From Cranoglanis bouderius (taxonomy: Eukaryota; Chordata; Actinopteri; Siluriformes; Cranoglanididae): a stretch of DNA of 64,000 bases. A model generated the notes under the pieces. The model did not search any database. It was given only the letters and a program-made list of their open reading frames with translations, and was not told where the DNA came from. The stretch covers positions 13,238,501 to 13,302,500 of the forward strand of contig CM042541.1 of assembly GCA_023630585.1 (NCBI GenBank), read 5' to 3'. The position numbers were made by a program, and so were the translations under genes. This document shows, piece by piece, positions 1 to 12,284 of the stretch. Each line of letters begins with the position of its first letter. Within the stretch, counting starts at the first letter, position 1.

Positions 1-611
1 CAGGCGGCACAACATTGAGAGAATTAACACCCAATTCAGTCAGCAGCAGGATTTTCAATACTGGCACATGCTATTAAACCACATCTAGCACTAGCCTCCA
101 CAAGAAGTGGCAAAAGTATTTACACTTTTTACAGAAATAAGCTTTTACTGAGGTTATGTTTATGTTTTGCAATTGGGCACAGGCCTTACATAACTTTTCT
201 AATTTATTAATTGTACTGTGGCCAATAGACTTAACCAGAAGAAAAGCTCGGTCTGTAAACTGTCAGTCTGTACCTCACGCAACAGAATAAAAAAACTTTT
301 TATTTCCCAAATGTCCAGGGTAGAAAGGATGTTCAACATAAACGCAACATAAAGCAAAATGCAACAGACTAAAATTAAAATTTTCATCATATCCGAAGAA
401 CTGCTGCATTCTGAACAGAAAAAAATATATATAAATTCCAGTCAGATACAAACCACATTTGTTTGCTTTTTGATTGGATTTGGATTTTGTGACATGCAAC
501 TCAGCCTGACTCATTAAATTGGACTGTGTTATTGTCATCAACTGTTAAAACGTCAGAAAAAATGTCATACAAAAACTGGTATAAATTCAAGTCAGGCAAG
601 AACCTAGAATG
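1..611. other. intronic DNA without recognised genes
   Basis: Nothing recognised. If ppp2r2b is as called, this is intron upstream of its shared exon 2. Confidence 0.4.
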
Positions 612-613
612 TA

Positions 614-2049
614 TAGGTGCATCTGAAAAAATTTGAATATCGTGGAAAAGTTCATTTTTCCCGTAATTTAATTCAAAAAGTGGAACTTTCATATATTTTA
701 GATTCATTACACATAAAGTGAAATATTTCAAGCCTTTTTTGTTTTAATCTTGATGATTACAGCTTACAGCTCATGGAAATCAGCAATCTAGTATCTCAAA
801 ATATTAAAATAAACAATTTATAATACAGAAATGTCGACCTTCTGAAAAGTATATTAATTTATGCACTCAATACTTGGTTGGGGCTCCTTTTGTATGAATT
901 GCTGCATCAATGCGGCGTAGCATGGAGGCAATCAGCCTGTGGCACTGCTGAGATGTTATGGAAGCCCAGGTTGCTTTGATAGCGGCCTTCAGCTCATCTG
1001 TATTGTTTGGTCCGGTGTCTCTCATCTTCCTCTTGACAATACCCCATAGATTCTCTATGGGGTTCAGGTCAGGTGAGTTGGCTGGCCAATCAAGCACAGT
1101 AATACCATGGTCAGCAAACTAGTTACTAGTAGTTTTGGCACTGTGGGCAAATGCCAAGTCCTGCTGGAAAAGGAAATCAACCATAAAGCTTGTCAGCAGA
1201 TGGAAGCATGAAGTGCTCTACAATCTCCTGGTAGATGCTGCATTGACTCTCGACTTGAGAAAACACAGTGGACAAACACCAGCAGATGACATGGCACCCC
1301 AAATCATCACTGACTGTGGAAACTTTACACTGGACTTCAAGCAACTTGGATTCTGTGCCTCTCCACTCTTCCTCCAGACTCTGGGACCTTGATTTCCAAA
1401 TGAAATGCAAATTTACTTTCATCTGAAAAGAGGACTTTGGACCACTGAGCAACGGTCCAGTTCTTTTTCTCCTTAGCCCAGGTAAGATGCTTCTGACGTT
1501 GTCTCTGGTTCAGGAGTGGCTTGAGACTAGGAATGCGACACTTGTAGCCCATTTCCTGGACATGTCTGTGTGTGGTGGCTCTTGATGCACTGATTCCAGC
1601 CTCAGTCCACTCCTTGTGAAGTTCCCCTAAGTTCTTGAATCGGCTTTGCTTGACAATCCTCTTAAGGCTGCCGTCATTCCTGTTGCTTGTGTACCTGTTC
1701 CTACCACACTTTTCCGTTCCAGTCAACTTTCCATGAATATTATTCCATGAATATTGTGTTTGTGTGTACTGAACCAGACTGAGAGATTAAAGGCTCAGGA
1801 AACCTTTGCAGGTGTTTTGAGTTAATTAGCTGATTAGAGCTCTTCTCTGGTTGACATTTCTGTATTATAAATTCTTTATTCTAATATTTTGAGATACTGG
1901 ATTTTTGATTTCCATGAGCTGTAAGCCATAATCATCAAGATTAAAACAAAAAAAGGCTTGCAATATTTCACTTTATGTGTAATGAATCTAGAATATATGA
2001 AAGTTCTGAAACTTTTCCACGATATTCTATTTTTTTTTAGATGCACCTG
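614..2049 (-). mobile_element. Tc1-like element, family A (CAGGTGCATCT ends), decayed
   Basis: Long terminal inverted repeats flank the element: AGGTGCATCTGAAAAA at the left and ...AGATGCACCTG at the right, with TA on each side (612-613 and 2050-2051). The shared repeat continues for over 100 bp (ATATCGTGGAAAAG..., CACATAAAGTGAAATATTTC...). The transposase is on the minus strand and broken. A middle part (complement of 1337-1726) holds the HTH-to-catalytic stretch with FSDESKF. A C-terminal part (complement of 867-1097) holds SPDLNPIENLWGIVKRKM and the typical ending KGAPTKY. Frameshifts separate them. It is the same family as the copy at 46072-47600. Confidence 0.9.
867..1726 (-). pseudogene. 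Tc1 family A transposase, frameshifted
   Basis: Two minus-strand frames together cover most of a DD34E transposase. The first (complement of 1337-1726) has RIVKQSRFKNLGELHKEW, then WTVAQWSKVLFSDESKFAF, after which it drifts out of frame. The second (complement of 867-1097) resumes with LDWPANSPDLNPIENLW and runs to the C-terminus. The frame is lost between the first and second catalytic aspartates, and the N-terminal HTH is incomplete. It cannot make an active enzyme. Confidence 0.85.
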
Positions 2050-2689
2050 TAAATATACAATAATTTGGGAGAACGTACCATAAGTGTGTTGCCTGCACTA
2101 CAGTTACTAGTGTCTAGTGACTATGAAGTGACTCTATAGCCTCTTATGTAAGAATCACTAAAATAGAACAACTCAGCTCAGGCTGAAGTACTATGCTTAG
2201 AGTGGTACAGTTTCTTAATGGTGCTATTACCTAATGGCCCCCGATGGTAAATGAGCCATTGTGTGCATGGTTAAAGGCTTTTTTCATAATATAAAGAAAC
2301 ACTTACTTACATAAGGGCTTTTGATTCTCTAGTACAAATACTTATTGTGTTATTATTGAAGCCCTACCTTGTATCTCTCTCAATGTTCATTCACACAAAG
2401 TGTGATAAGCTACTTTACACATTTAGCTCTCATGCAAGCTGGGACACATCACAACCCATTAAGGCTTTCTCAGTTTGAGTAGACCTGCATTGCCATTACA
2501 AGCTTTATTACTCCATTCTGATTTCTTGCTCAGATCTGATCTTTCTACCTTTGATGGCTTATGTCCACAAATGTACACCTTATAGCATATTTAGGACAAA
2601 ATCCATCATTGCATCAGTGGCGATAAAATGAATGAATCAGCACAAGTTTTCACCACAAAGATATTTATTCTCTAGTAGTTGCTCAAGAG

Positions 2690-3531
2690 CAATGGTGGAT
2701 GAAGTACCTGAAAGCCACACTTGAGTAAAAATACAGATATCCTACCAGAAAATGACTTCGGTAGAAGTTAAATTCACCTTTTAGAATATTACTTGAGTAA
2801 AAGTCTTAAAGTATCTGATATTTATTATACTTAAGTATGAACAGTATTTTTTGATGTTAAATGTACTTAATTATTGAAAGTAAAAGTACAAGTAAATGCT
2901 GTTAATACAAAAAGTTTATTCTTTTTAAGCATGTACACCACCTTAAAAATGGAGCCTATAAAACAAAGTCTTCGAGCTGAAGCTCTCAAAAGGAACAAAG
3001 AGCTCAGTCTCTAGCAGCTTTGTCAGGGGTAACATGTCATTCAACTTGCCAAATTGCAAAACTTTCAGAGTAAACAACTCACCATATGGCTGACCGTCTG
3101 CCTTCTGCAGTATGGCAGAACTTTAATATTGTACTATACACAGTTTGAGCAACAAGTGTGTCACTCTCTCACCACGTCTGTCACTCGCTCTCTCGGTTTC
3201 TCCAGAGCCCGTCTTCTAGGCCTATTAGAAATTAGCATTGAACTCTCTCTCGCTCACTCTTAAAAAAACAAAAAAAACCTCTCTGGGAGAGTTGGACTGT
3301 CTGCTAATAACTAATATTGTCACTATTATCGAGTGGAACTCCTAGGCTTGAGTGGAAATTGAAACTTATCCATGGCTTTGAGAGCACTTGTTTGCGTAAT
3401 GGGATTTAACCAGTGATCTAACTTGCAAGCACCGGACCACTGATAAAAACTCAAGTAAAGGTCAGATTTTCCCACAAAATACTTAAGTATTGTAATGAAG
3501 TATTATTACATTACGTTACATTACACCACTG
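2690..3531. mobile_element. hAT-type MITE with 8-bp target duplication
   Basis: The element starts CAATGGTGGATGAAGTAC and ends TTACACCACTG, imperfect CA/TG-type inverted ends. It is flanked by CTCAAGAG (2682-2689) and CTCAAGAA (3532-3539), a 7/8 match expected of a hAT duplication. Inside are repeats of TACTTGAGTAAAAGT and ACTTAAGTAT that are common in a widespread fish repeat. No transposase reading frame is visible. Confidence 0.75.
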
Positions 3532-3890
3532 CTCAAGAACCGGCAAAAAAAAACCCAGATGCATAGCTTTAGATTATGATTTTATCAGCTACTGCCATCT
3601 CTATGTGGGTAAAGGAGAGGATCCAACAGTTTGAGTCTGAATATACAACATAAAGAAAAACAAACAAACATGAATTTCCATCTGACAGTTCCTATTTTAG
3701 TGGCATGGGCATGTATCAAATATGTGTCCAACCTAGAACATATAAAAGCGACTCAAATCTCATTAAAAAGATCAGATTTTTGTGTTCATACAGGTTTGAA
3801 AAAAGACAAGAATAGAGGACTTTGTGTGACCCAATTTGCCACAGATGTGTTCTCCCAGTGGAGCTTTCATTAGAATGCTTTGTACCTTGA

Positions 3891-3992
<102 letters not shown>

Positions 3993-4648
3993 CGGCCCAT
4001 AATATCTGCGCTCAATGTGCTGCTCTGTCAACATGTCAAACAATAATATCATGCACAATGCAGCATAGGGTGTATCACAAAGAGGTGTATTAGGGCAGAA
4101 ATAATTACATCTAAATCATATTCTCATTCCTTGTGGAATCTGAATTTCAAATTCAGTTCTCAGAGATATGAAACATGCTGACCTAATTAGGTCCTAGGAG
4201 AATCCAATTTTCTGACTTCTTCTCAAAACATTTTTCATCATTATCAGCAACAGGAAACACAAACAAAAAAAAAAAACCCAGCCTGGTAATATGGCAAACT
4301 GAACACAATTACACATTGAAGGAGATAGAAAGCTGGTGGATGGGAAACTAGCATCCAGTCTGTAAAAATAAGAAACCAATGTCTTTTATGCATCCACTTG
4401 GATTGTGACAACGTCTTTTTGTAGCCTACATAATGGTCAGTGGGTTAATCGAGTGAGGCTGCCATCTCTTCTGAAAAGGAGGCAGCCAAGTCTCAGAACT
4501 GGGGTTTCACTGTCATTATTAACACATTACACATGGGAGGAATTGAAAGGGATAAGCTAAGTAATTGAACCAATGTGATGAGAGAAGAGGCACTGCCACT
4601 TTGTCCTGTAATCACAGACAGTCTAGCACTTACATCCAGACATGTGAA

Positions 4649-4650
<2 letters not shown>

Positions 4651-4731
<81 letters not shown>
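4651..4731. repeat. (CA)n microsatellite
   Basis: A CA dinucleotide tract of about 76 bp after an initial CACG. No coding meaning. Confidence 0.98.
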
Positions 4732-4733
<2 letters not shown>

Positions 4734-5113
4734 CCCGTCGGCACTGAGGCGCACACAGAAGAGGGAATAGCATTATCCACAGTTGCCAGGGATCAGCAAA
4801 ATTTCCAGCCCAACTATATCTCAAAAAACACACAAAATATTTGAAACTAGCCCAAAAAACCCGACACTGGAAAAGGAAGACAGATTTTTTTTTTTCCTCA
4901 GCCGTTGCATGGGAAACAAGGTCACAGTGCTGCACAAACCAAATGAGAAAGGAAATAAGGCTATCTGACAGGGGGGGAAAAAACAGAAAACGAAAGCAAA
5001 GTCAGACATGGCAAACACAGACCAGAAAACACACAACAAAAGCCTGATCCGGACAGGATTCAATTTACCTGGGGTCCTGGGGTTATTTCTAATTTTACAG
5101 GTGCTAATCTGTG

Positions 5114-5458
5114 CAGTCCCTCCAGGATTTCGTGATTTCGCAATCACAGAAATTAATGCAAAATCAATCAAACTCCGCAATTATTCGGAGGAGCGTGCAA
5201 TTTTTTTAACCGCAGATTTGGGCCAAGATGTGTCATGTGATGTCATCACAACACCCTTTTCGATTCACGTGCGTCGAACATGAGTACAGCTAAAAGGTCT
5301 TATTTACCAACAAACAGCACTGTGAAAGACAATTTCGCGCAATTGCGATTTTGCCAATTCATGTAGTTTTCTGCAAAAAAGTTTGCAACTCCGCAAGTTG
5401 CATCGAAAATTTTGAAAAAGGAATCACAAAAAAAACCCCTGCGAAATCCTGTATGGAC
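5114..5458. mobile_element. hAT-like MITE (CAGTCCCTCCAGG ends)
   Basis: The left end is CAGTCCCTCCAGGATTTCG; its imperfect reverse, CGAAATCCTGTATGGAC, ends at 5458. The flanks AATCTGTG (5106-5113) and GGTCTGTG (5459-5466) match at six of eight bases, consistent with an aged 8-bp duplication. Subterminal TTGCAACTCCGCAAG-like segments are also partly inverted. There is no intact coding capacity. Confidence 0.6.
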
Positions 5459-5466
5459 GGTCTGTG

Positions 5467-8458
5467 ACTTTTTTTCGGTCTGGATCAGCTAGAAAATTAC
5501 AGGCTGAATAACCCACTGTTTTGCGAAAAGTTGCCTGATCATTTTAGTCTCGTCTGGATACACATGCCCGTTATTTTCTATGCAGAGGTCACCTCGTGTC
5601 GGAAAAAAAAGATGTTTGACTGCTGAGATGTGCTGTATTCAGTGACCCTCTCCCAGATATTAAACACTTCCTGAATCACAAAATCAAAAATGGATGCTTT
5701 AGAAGAGGCACTCAACCGTATACTTGGTCTGGGTGGTAAAACCTCGACTACACATACTTTCTTTCTTCTCTAGAAAGCATTTTCTGGAGAAGAAAGAAAA
5801 TAAAATCATTAAGAAACGTGAGATTCAGCTGATTAAAGGAGCCATTATAATGGCAGCTACAGATATAAAGCACTTCAAATTCACACATGCACAATATCAT
5901 CAACCTTTAATTTTCTATAAATAATGACTAGTTGTATCACTGGCAGTTCACTGCCAGCATGTTGAATGCTGATAAATTAATACTGTAAATGTTTTCATTG
6001 TTTATATTCAAACTGCATCATTTACAGTTAATTTATCAGCATTTAACATTAGATAATTAAGGAACTGAGCAAGTGTTACAAACATCTGGGTTCATGTGGT
6101 AATTTTATTGCTGTCCAGATGGAAGAGTTTTTTCACTGAGCAGATGTGTAAAAACATTTATTACAGACGTCCGTCTGATAAACTAATGCAATCCGAATAG
6201 GGCTCAGTAGTGTTGGCAGAAAACTGAGAATGAGACAGAGAAATATGCATGTGAACCTGAGGAGCTCACCAAATGATGTACAGTTATGAATAAGAGTGAT
6301 AGTAGTTTGCGAAGATATGGGAAGTGGATGTGGTTTCAGACTGGGGATTCTGGGATTTGGAGTTGCATGGAATGAATTACTGATAGACTTCATAGGCTTC
6401 ATTGATACTACAATATTAAAGTTTATAATATTTGGTTACATATCAGTAGTTATCAAAGTTAAGGAGTGACCAAAGAAGATTGCAAACCAAATTACCACAG
6501 GTTAGGAAACCTAGGAAAAAATACTTTGTTCAAATAATAAAAGCTGATACTTTTAGAAAAGTGAAAAATGAAGGGAAAAAAACAGCATAATATTTCTTGC
6601 CTTTGACACTTGAATGGACTGGCAGACCTGAAGTCACATGGGGAGCAAAGAAAATCACAAAGCCAGCTAGGATCATAAATGGTTAGAGGCAACCAAGATA
6701 CATAATAGCTGAGAGCATCCTCACTAATAAATATCAATCATACTATCACAGATGCTCAAGCTCATATTATTGCAAGTGAGCACTAGAGATTCCAGTGTCC
6801 TGTCACGCATTTAACATTCTCTGTTTTGTAGATGAGACTGAATGGCGCTGTGTCTCCTGTATACACAGCATCAGCAGGAGATGTAAGGCTTAGGGCAGAG
6901 TGGATAGAGATAATGCTGTGTCAGAGGCCAACCTAAAATTAAAGCGCAGAGGGAAGCAGAGACAGGGCTAGAATAGATACAGGCCATGTCATTATTAAAA
7001 TGAGAGACAATATGGTTTTATTTTAGCTCACTTAAAAGGCACCAGGAATATGCCAGGAAATTAAAAAAAAAAAAATTTAAAAAAAAGGGAAAAATGAACC
7101 AATGGTCAGGGCTCTGATTTTATCAAAAGCTCTGAGGAAACTGAAAAGTAAAGCTGACACAGCTGGCTGATTAGGGTAAAAGAGATGGTCAGGTAGAAAT
7201 CTGATTATATAGAAAAAGCTGATGTGCTTTGTGGACCACAATGCAGAGGTGCCAACATTGCTAAAAAGAAAATCCTAGCAGGGAGAGGAAAAAAAGTATT
7301 TTACCATAAAACTACTGGTGTGGCTTTGCGGCTGCCAAGATCTTGTTTTATAGCAAATAATCTGAATTAAATCTAATAAAGTGCAGACAGTGTGTCTATG
7401 ATGACTCGTTTCTATTGTAAGATATACTGCAAAGATTGGAAGAGGGAAACGGGGTTATGGAGTGGATAATGTCCGTACATCAGAAATATTTGTTAAATAC
7501 TTGTTCCCCCCTGAAAAGGCTGAGAAGCTGCAGATGCCCAAATTTTTTCTGCCAGTTTCAGGTCTTTTGTGTGGGTTTTTTTAATGGGATCAACCCTGGT
7601 TAATGATATTACCTCAAACACAGTTGAACAAAGTTAAATCTAAAACTGCTCAAAATGAGCTCCACTGTAAGGTGTATGACTGTATGTTGTTGACTCTTTA
7701 CTGGGTTTCTCTAAAAAAAAATCACTAGATGGAAGCCTATAGCATAAATCAAGTGTGATAGCCTCTGAAATGAATTTTGTTTGAGACTTTGCGCCACTAA
7801 AATCTATGGTCTCGAGCCGCTGCTGGTCGCAGAGCACCGTGTTGAACACTAAAAGTTAAGAGGAGTCCTTTTTTGTTTTGTTTTTTTAGAAGCATAAATC
7901 TAATACATAATCTAATAAATAATCTTATACAGAATTACTTACATACAACCTCCCTAATGCAACACCTATCATTTTTCCAAAGCTAAAATTCTGACTGTGT
8001 AATTACTTCTTGGAAAACTTTATAGTATCTAAACCCAGCACAAACATTTAGAATGGTGTTCCAACAGGGCGTCCATGAATGGAACAATAAAATCTGTGAA
8101 TATCTAAAAAGGCTGCGTTCTTGTGTTCACCCTCCTCCCCATCATGACCACCTGCTCCCTCTTGGAGGATTTTTGTGTTGGAGGGAATAATGAATGCATC
8201 TCATGGGGATGCAGTTGAAATATTTTTTTAATGAATAAATCTGATGGAGTAGAGTGGCCAGGGGGTTGTTTGGCTTGGCAGCAATGCTTAGCTAGCCCCA
8301 GTCAATAAGAACCAGGCACAGCTTCCCATTCTATCATCCAGAGAGATTGCATGTCTGTTGTGAGCAGCCAACAGTTTGGTCAGAAGTCTTTGCTCCCTCA
8401 CTGTTTATTTGTCAGGAAGGTTGCAACCTTAAAGCCAACTTGTGTTTGACTTGAGCTA

Positions 8459-8461
<3 letters not shown>
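5467..8461. other. intronic DNA without recognised genes
   Basis: I see no coding signal here. It contains the hairpin listed at 5959-6049 and short A-rich tracts near 7064-7090. Confidence 0.5.
5959..6049. repeat. strong 91-nt inverted repeat (hairpin)
   Basis: A 33-nt left arm (5959-5991) and a 31-nt right arm (6019-6049) are reverse complements with one mismatch and a 2-nt bulge, around a 27-nt loop. The shared core is AATGCTGATAAATTAA and CTGTAAATG. Size and shape fit either a microRNA-like precursor or a tiny MITE. I recognise no known microRNA seed. Confidence 0.7.

Positions 8462-8519
<58 letters not shown>
8462..8519. repeat. poly(A) tract, 58 bp
   Basis: An uninterrupted A-run following CTACTT. 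It could be the 3' tail of an old retroposed insertion, but I recognise no LINE or SINE body next to it. Confidence 0.9.
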
Positions 8520-8523
<4 letters not shown>

Positions 8524-9590
8524 GGACTGAGTAGATATGCTGCCTTCTTTAGATTTCCCAGACCAAAGATTTACATAGGAGTGTTTAATTTTGTGTATGA
8601 CTTAAAATGTCATTATATACAACTATGGCTTTTTAATGCAACTTACATTCACTAAATTCTCTTTTTATTGTTATTTAAATAAGCATTCAACTGGCTTCAC
8701 TCAAACCGAAATGTAACACCTCTTGCTGAGATACTGCTTTCTGCTCTGGGTGTCACTGGTCCAAGGGCAGACACGGTTTCAGGCTCTACCATATTTGTTG
8801 CCTCAGCTGTATCTGTAAACAAACTCTATTATGTGTAAGTTGTGAAACTTGTGTAATAATGGGAACATGCACTCAGACTAAATATACAGAGTTTACAGAT
8901 CCTGACTGCCATTCTCTGGTCTCCAATATTTCTGTCAGAGGCCTTTCCCCTGCAAATAATGAATTCTCTGTGGCATTATCTATCTATTGTTCCCTCCAGA
9001 AGCCCATCTAATGGATGCTGAAAGAGGGGATTGCAATGAATAGAGGGGGGATACTGGGCTCAGATACTGTAGCTGCACTCTACGTTCCACTGCAGTGCTA
9101 TGGAAAGCTACTTAACATAAATAACCCTCTGCATCGATAGGAAGAGAGAAATCAGATCAATCCCAAACTGTGCATGGCCAGGGCCAAATAAATCATTAAG
9201 AAAAGCAAGATTCAGCAGGCCCTTGCCCAGGCCACTATATTAGATAGTAAGTAGATAGAAGATAGAAGTATAAGTACATAGAACAGATGTATTATTTCAT
9301 AACCTAATATTTTAGAAACCTTTTAACCATTTGCTATTCAGATATAAATTAAACCAAATAAAAACCCTATGCATTGTGTCTGCAATATATCAAGGAGACA
9401 AAGTGGATATAAAAAGGGCTACTTAAAATACAAAAAACTAGTTTTCCTTTTACATATCATTGCTAATGTTAAAAATTCTTTCAGACTAACATCTCGTACT
9501 GCTGTAGGAAAACCTCTATCCGCTTCATTAAAGGCTGAAAAACCAACATAGACTGAAGCAAGCTGCAAATGTGAATTCTTTCCATTGCAA
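8520..9590. other. intronic DNA without recognised genes
   Basis: No coding, RNA-gene or clear repeat structure recognised. Confidence 0.4.
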
Positions 9591-9599
9591 CAAATTTGA

Positions 9600-9682
9600 G
9601 CAAATAAAAAATGTGATTGTGATTAATTGCACAAAATAACATGATTAATCATGATGAAATATTCTGAGTCTGCCAGCCCTAG
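9600..9682. mobile_element. MITE end fragment (ATTAATC...CAGCCCTAG)
   Basis: GTGATTGTGATTAATTGCAC, then ATGATTAATCATGATG and a terminal CAGCCCTAG resemble one end of a widespread fish MITE with a GATTAATC-rich terminus. The opposite end was not found. Confidence 0.4.
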
Positions 9683-9726
9683 TATTTAAGAAACATTTTA
9701 CATACAGTAATACTGTAACTACTGCA

Positions 9727-9753
9727 TATAATATAATATAATATAATATAATA
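9727..9753. repeat. (TATAA)n pentanucleotide microsatellite
   Basis: About five tandem ATAAT units. Confidence 0.9.
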
Positions 9754-10390
9754 AAACTGGACATGAAATATGAAAAGCATTTTTAGTTTCAAGCTGAAGT
9801 AATAAGCTGAAGTTAACTGAAATAAACATAAAGAAAAGACAAATGTGACATATGGTGAACATTAATAAACCTCTGTGTGACTCCAGGATTTGCTCATTCC
9901 TGGGCCAGCATCAGTATTCTCTCTACAGCTCCCTTTACACCGGCAATATTCATCTCTATAACACAAACATCTGTGTCCACCTGCTAATCTCTTCATCTCT
10001 ACTGTGTCTTTTTGCATCCTTACACCAGAGGAAATGGATGGCACAGAGGCCCTGGGCTGGTGTGCTAATGAGAAACACAGGTGTTTTCCAGATGTCACCA
10101 TCACAAATTTCCCACACCAAGGCTGAACCAGCTGATGCTGCTCACCGCTAGCGCCACACTTTGGGACACTCATTCTAATCTGCTACAGTGGGGAAAAAGT
10201 ATTTGATCCCCTGCTGATTTTGTACGTTTGCCCACTGACAAAGAAATGATCAGTCTATAATTTTAATGGTAGGTGTATTTTAACAGTGAGAGACAGAATA
10301 ACAACAAAAAAATCCAGAAAAACACATTTCAAAAAAGTTATAAATTGATTTGCATTTTAATGAGTGAAATAAGTATTTGACTCCTTCGAC

Positions 10391-11404
10391 TTAGTACTTG
10401 GTGGCAAAACCCTTGTTGGCAATCACAGAGGTCAGACGTTTCTTGTAGTTGGCCACCGGGTTTGCACACATCTCAAGTGGGATTTTGTCCCACTCCTCTT
10501 TGCAGATCCTCTCCAAGTCATTAAGGTCTCGAGGCTGACATTTGGCAACTCGAACCTTCAGATCCCTCCACAGATTTTCTATGGAATTAAGGTCTGGAGA
10601 CTGACTAGGCCACTCCAGGACCTTAATGTGCTCCTTCTTGAGCCACTCCTTTGTTGCCTTGGCTGTGTGTTTTGGGTCATTGTCATGCTGGAATACCCAT
10701 CCATGACCCATTTTCAATGCCCTGGCTGAGGGAAGGAGGTTCTCACCCAAGATATGACGGTACATGGCCCCGTCCATCGTCCCTTTGATGCGGTGCAGTT
10801 GTCCTGTCCCCTTAGCAGATAAACACCCCCAAAGCATAATGTTTCCACCTCCATGTTTGATGGTGGGGATGGTGTTCTTGGGGTCATAGACAGCATTCCT
10901 CCTCCTCCAAACACGGCGAGTTGAGTTGATGCCAAAGAGCTCGATTTTGGTCTCATCTGACCACAACACTTTCACGCAGTTCTCCTCTGAATCATTCAGG
11001 CAAACTTCAGATGGGTCTGTACATGTGCTTTCTTGAGCAGGGTTGACCTTGCAGGCACTGCAGGATTTCAGTCCCTCACGGCGTAGTGTGTTACCAATTG
11101 TTTTCTTGGTGAATATGGTCCCTGCTGCCTTGAGATCATTAACAAGATCCTTCCATGTAGTTCTGGGCTGATTCCTCACCGTTCTCATGATCACTGAAAC
11201 TCCACGAGCTGAGATCTTGCATGGAGCCCCAGACCGAGGGAGACTGACAGTTATTTTGTGTTTCTTCCATTTGCGAATAATCGCACCAACTGTTGTTACC
11301 TTCTCACCAAGCTGCTTGGCAATGGTCTTGTAGCCCATTCCAGCCTTGTGTAGGTCTACAATCTTGTTCCTGACATCCTTGGACAGCTCTTTGGTCTTGG
11401 CCAT
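10391..11404 (-). CDS. Tc1-like transposase, open frame with scrambled linker
   Basis: The 337-codon frame from MAKTKELSKD (ATG complement of 11402-11404, preceded by GCC) ends at ATKY. The N-terminal paired-like domain has two HTH segments, including GYKTIAKQLG and TVGAIIRKWK. The DDE triad is present: D in WSDETKIELFG, first D in QHDNDPKHT, and E in NSIENLW, with 34 residues between the last two. Between the HTH and the first catalytic D, the stretch NPAQESTCTDPSEVC (complement of 11000-11044) does not look like the family. It reads as the family's conserved linker translated out of frame, caused by a 1-nt insertion and restored by a roughly 10-nt deletion. W-to-C just before VKVLWSDE is another change. 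The frame is open but the protein is probably inactive. The frame extends 28 codons upstream to another ATG, which I do not prefer. Confidence 0.85.
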   Translation of the reverse strand: MAKTKELSKDVRNKIVDLHKAGMGYKTIAKQLGEKVTTVGAIIRKWKKHKITVSLPRSGAPCKISARGVSVIMRTVRNQPRTTWKDLVNDLKAAGTIFTKKTIGNTLRREGLKSCSACKVNPAQESTCTDPSEVCLNDSEENCVKVLWSDETKIELFGINSTRRVWRRRNAVYDPKNTIPTIKHGGGNIMLWGCLSAKGTGQLHRIKGTMDGAMYRHILGENLLPSARALKMGHGWVFQHDNDPKHTAKATKEWLKKEHIKVLEWPSQSPDLNSIENLWRDLKVRVAKCQPRDLNDLERICKEEWDKIPLEMCANPVANYKKRLTSVIANKGFATKY

Positions 11405-11470
11405 GGTGGAGAGTTTGGAATCTGATTGATTGATTGCTTCTGTGGACAGTTGTCTTTTATAAAGGTAACA

Positions 11471-11521
11471 AGCTGAGATTAGGAGCACTCCCTTTAAGAG
11501 AGTGCTCCTAATCTCAGCTCA
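11471..11521. repeat. perfect palindrome in the Tc1 5' UTR
   Basis: AGCTGAGATTAGGAGCACTC and its exact complement flank a spacer of about 9 bp. The arms are 20 nt with no mismatch. It lies between the transposase start and the right inverted repeat. The same motif occurs in related fish Tc1 elements as I remember them. Confidence 0.85.
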
Positions 11522-11773
11522 TTACCTGTGTAAAAGACACCTGGGAGCCAGAAATCTTGCTGATTGATAGGGGATCAAATACTTATTTCACTCATTAAAA
11601 TGCAAATCAATTTATAACTTTTTTGAAATGCATTTTTCTGGATTTTTTTGTTGTTATTCTGTCTCTCACTGTTAAAATATACCTACCATTAAAATTATAG
11701 ACTGATCATTTCCTTGTCAATGGGCAAACGTACAAAATCAGCAGGGGATCAAATACTTTTTCCCCTCACTGTA

Positions 11774-12284
11774 TATTAGTGTAATGGAATGGAGAGGTTG
11801 AATTGCTTTGATTGTAGTGATCTAGCCTCTCAGGGAAACCTTGAGTTCGACAGTATATGCTGTAATGAGATAAAGACCAACAATGACCTATCTAGTTTGA
11901 ATTTCCCCCTGTTTTAATTTTAATCATAGCACTAGCAAAGTAATAGATCAGATTTTTTGAGGTTCTGATTCCAGACAGGACAAATGTGTTATTATACTAT
12001 TATTCTTCTAAGTACGTCTCAGACGGAATAAGATTTTCAGATATACAGTATGTAAGTAATGTTGATGGAAGATGTCTGTAGTAATTATGTTAGATTTGCA
12101 TGGAATAAACAATCTTTTCAAGATTGTTTAAAGTTGTCAAAGTTGTGCTAAATCATTAGTAGGTCACATAACCATGACTTAGCATTTACATAAAACCCCC
12201 AGAGGCAGTCCTCCTCTGAAAAGTCCTTTAAATGTTGTCTATATTTTACTGTTCTGCATTTTTAAATTAAATAACCTTTAAATA
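11774..12284. other. intronic DNA without recognised genes
   Basis: Nothing coding is seen. A small perfect hairpin (TAAACAATCTT / AAGATTGTTTA) lies at 12107-12131. Confidence 0.4.

Larger units (their letters stand above)
10186..11771 (-). mobile_element. near full-length Tc1-like element (Passport-like), ~1.59 kb
   Basis: The element starts CAGTGGGGAAAAAGTATTTG and ends with its reverse complement ...CCTCACTG, with TA on both sides (10184-10185, 11772-11773). The inverted repeats are about 205 bp long (10186-10390 and 11565-11771) and nearly identical, an IR/DR-type arrangement. One minus-strand transposase ORF fills the interior. High similarity between the repeats suggests a relatively young insertion. 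It sits in the same orientation as ppp2r2b. Confidence 0.95.
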
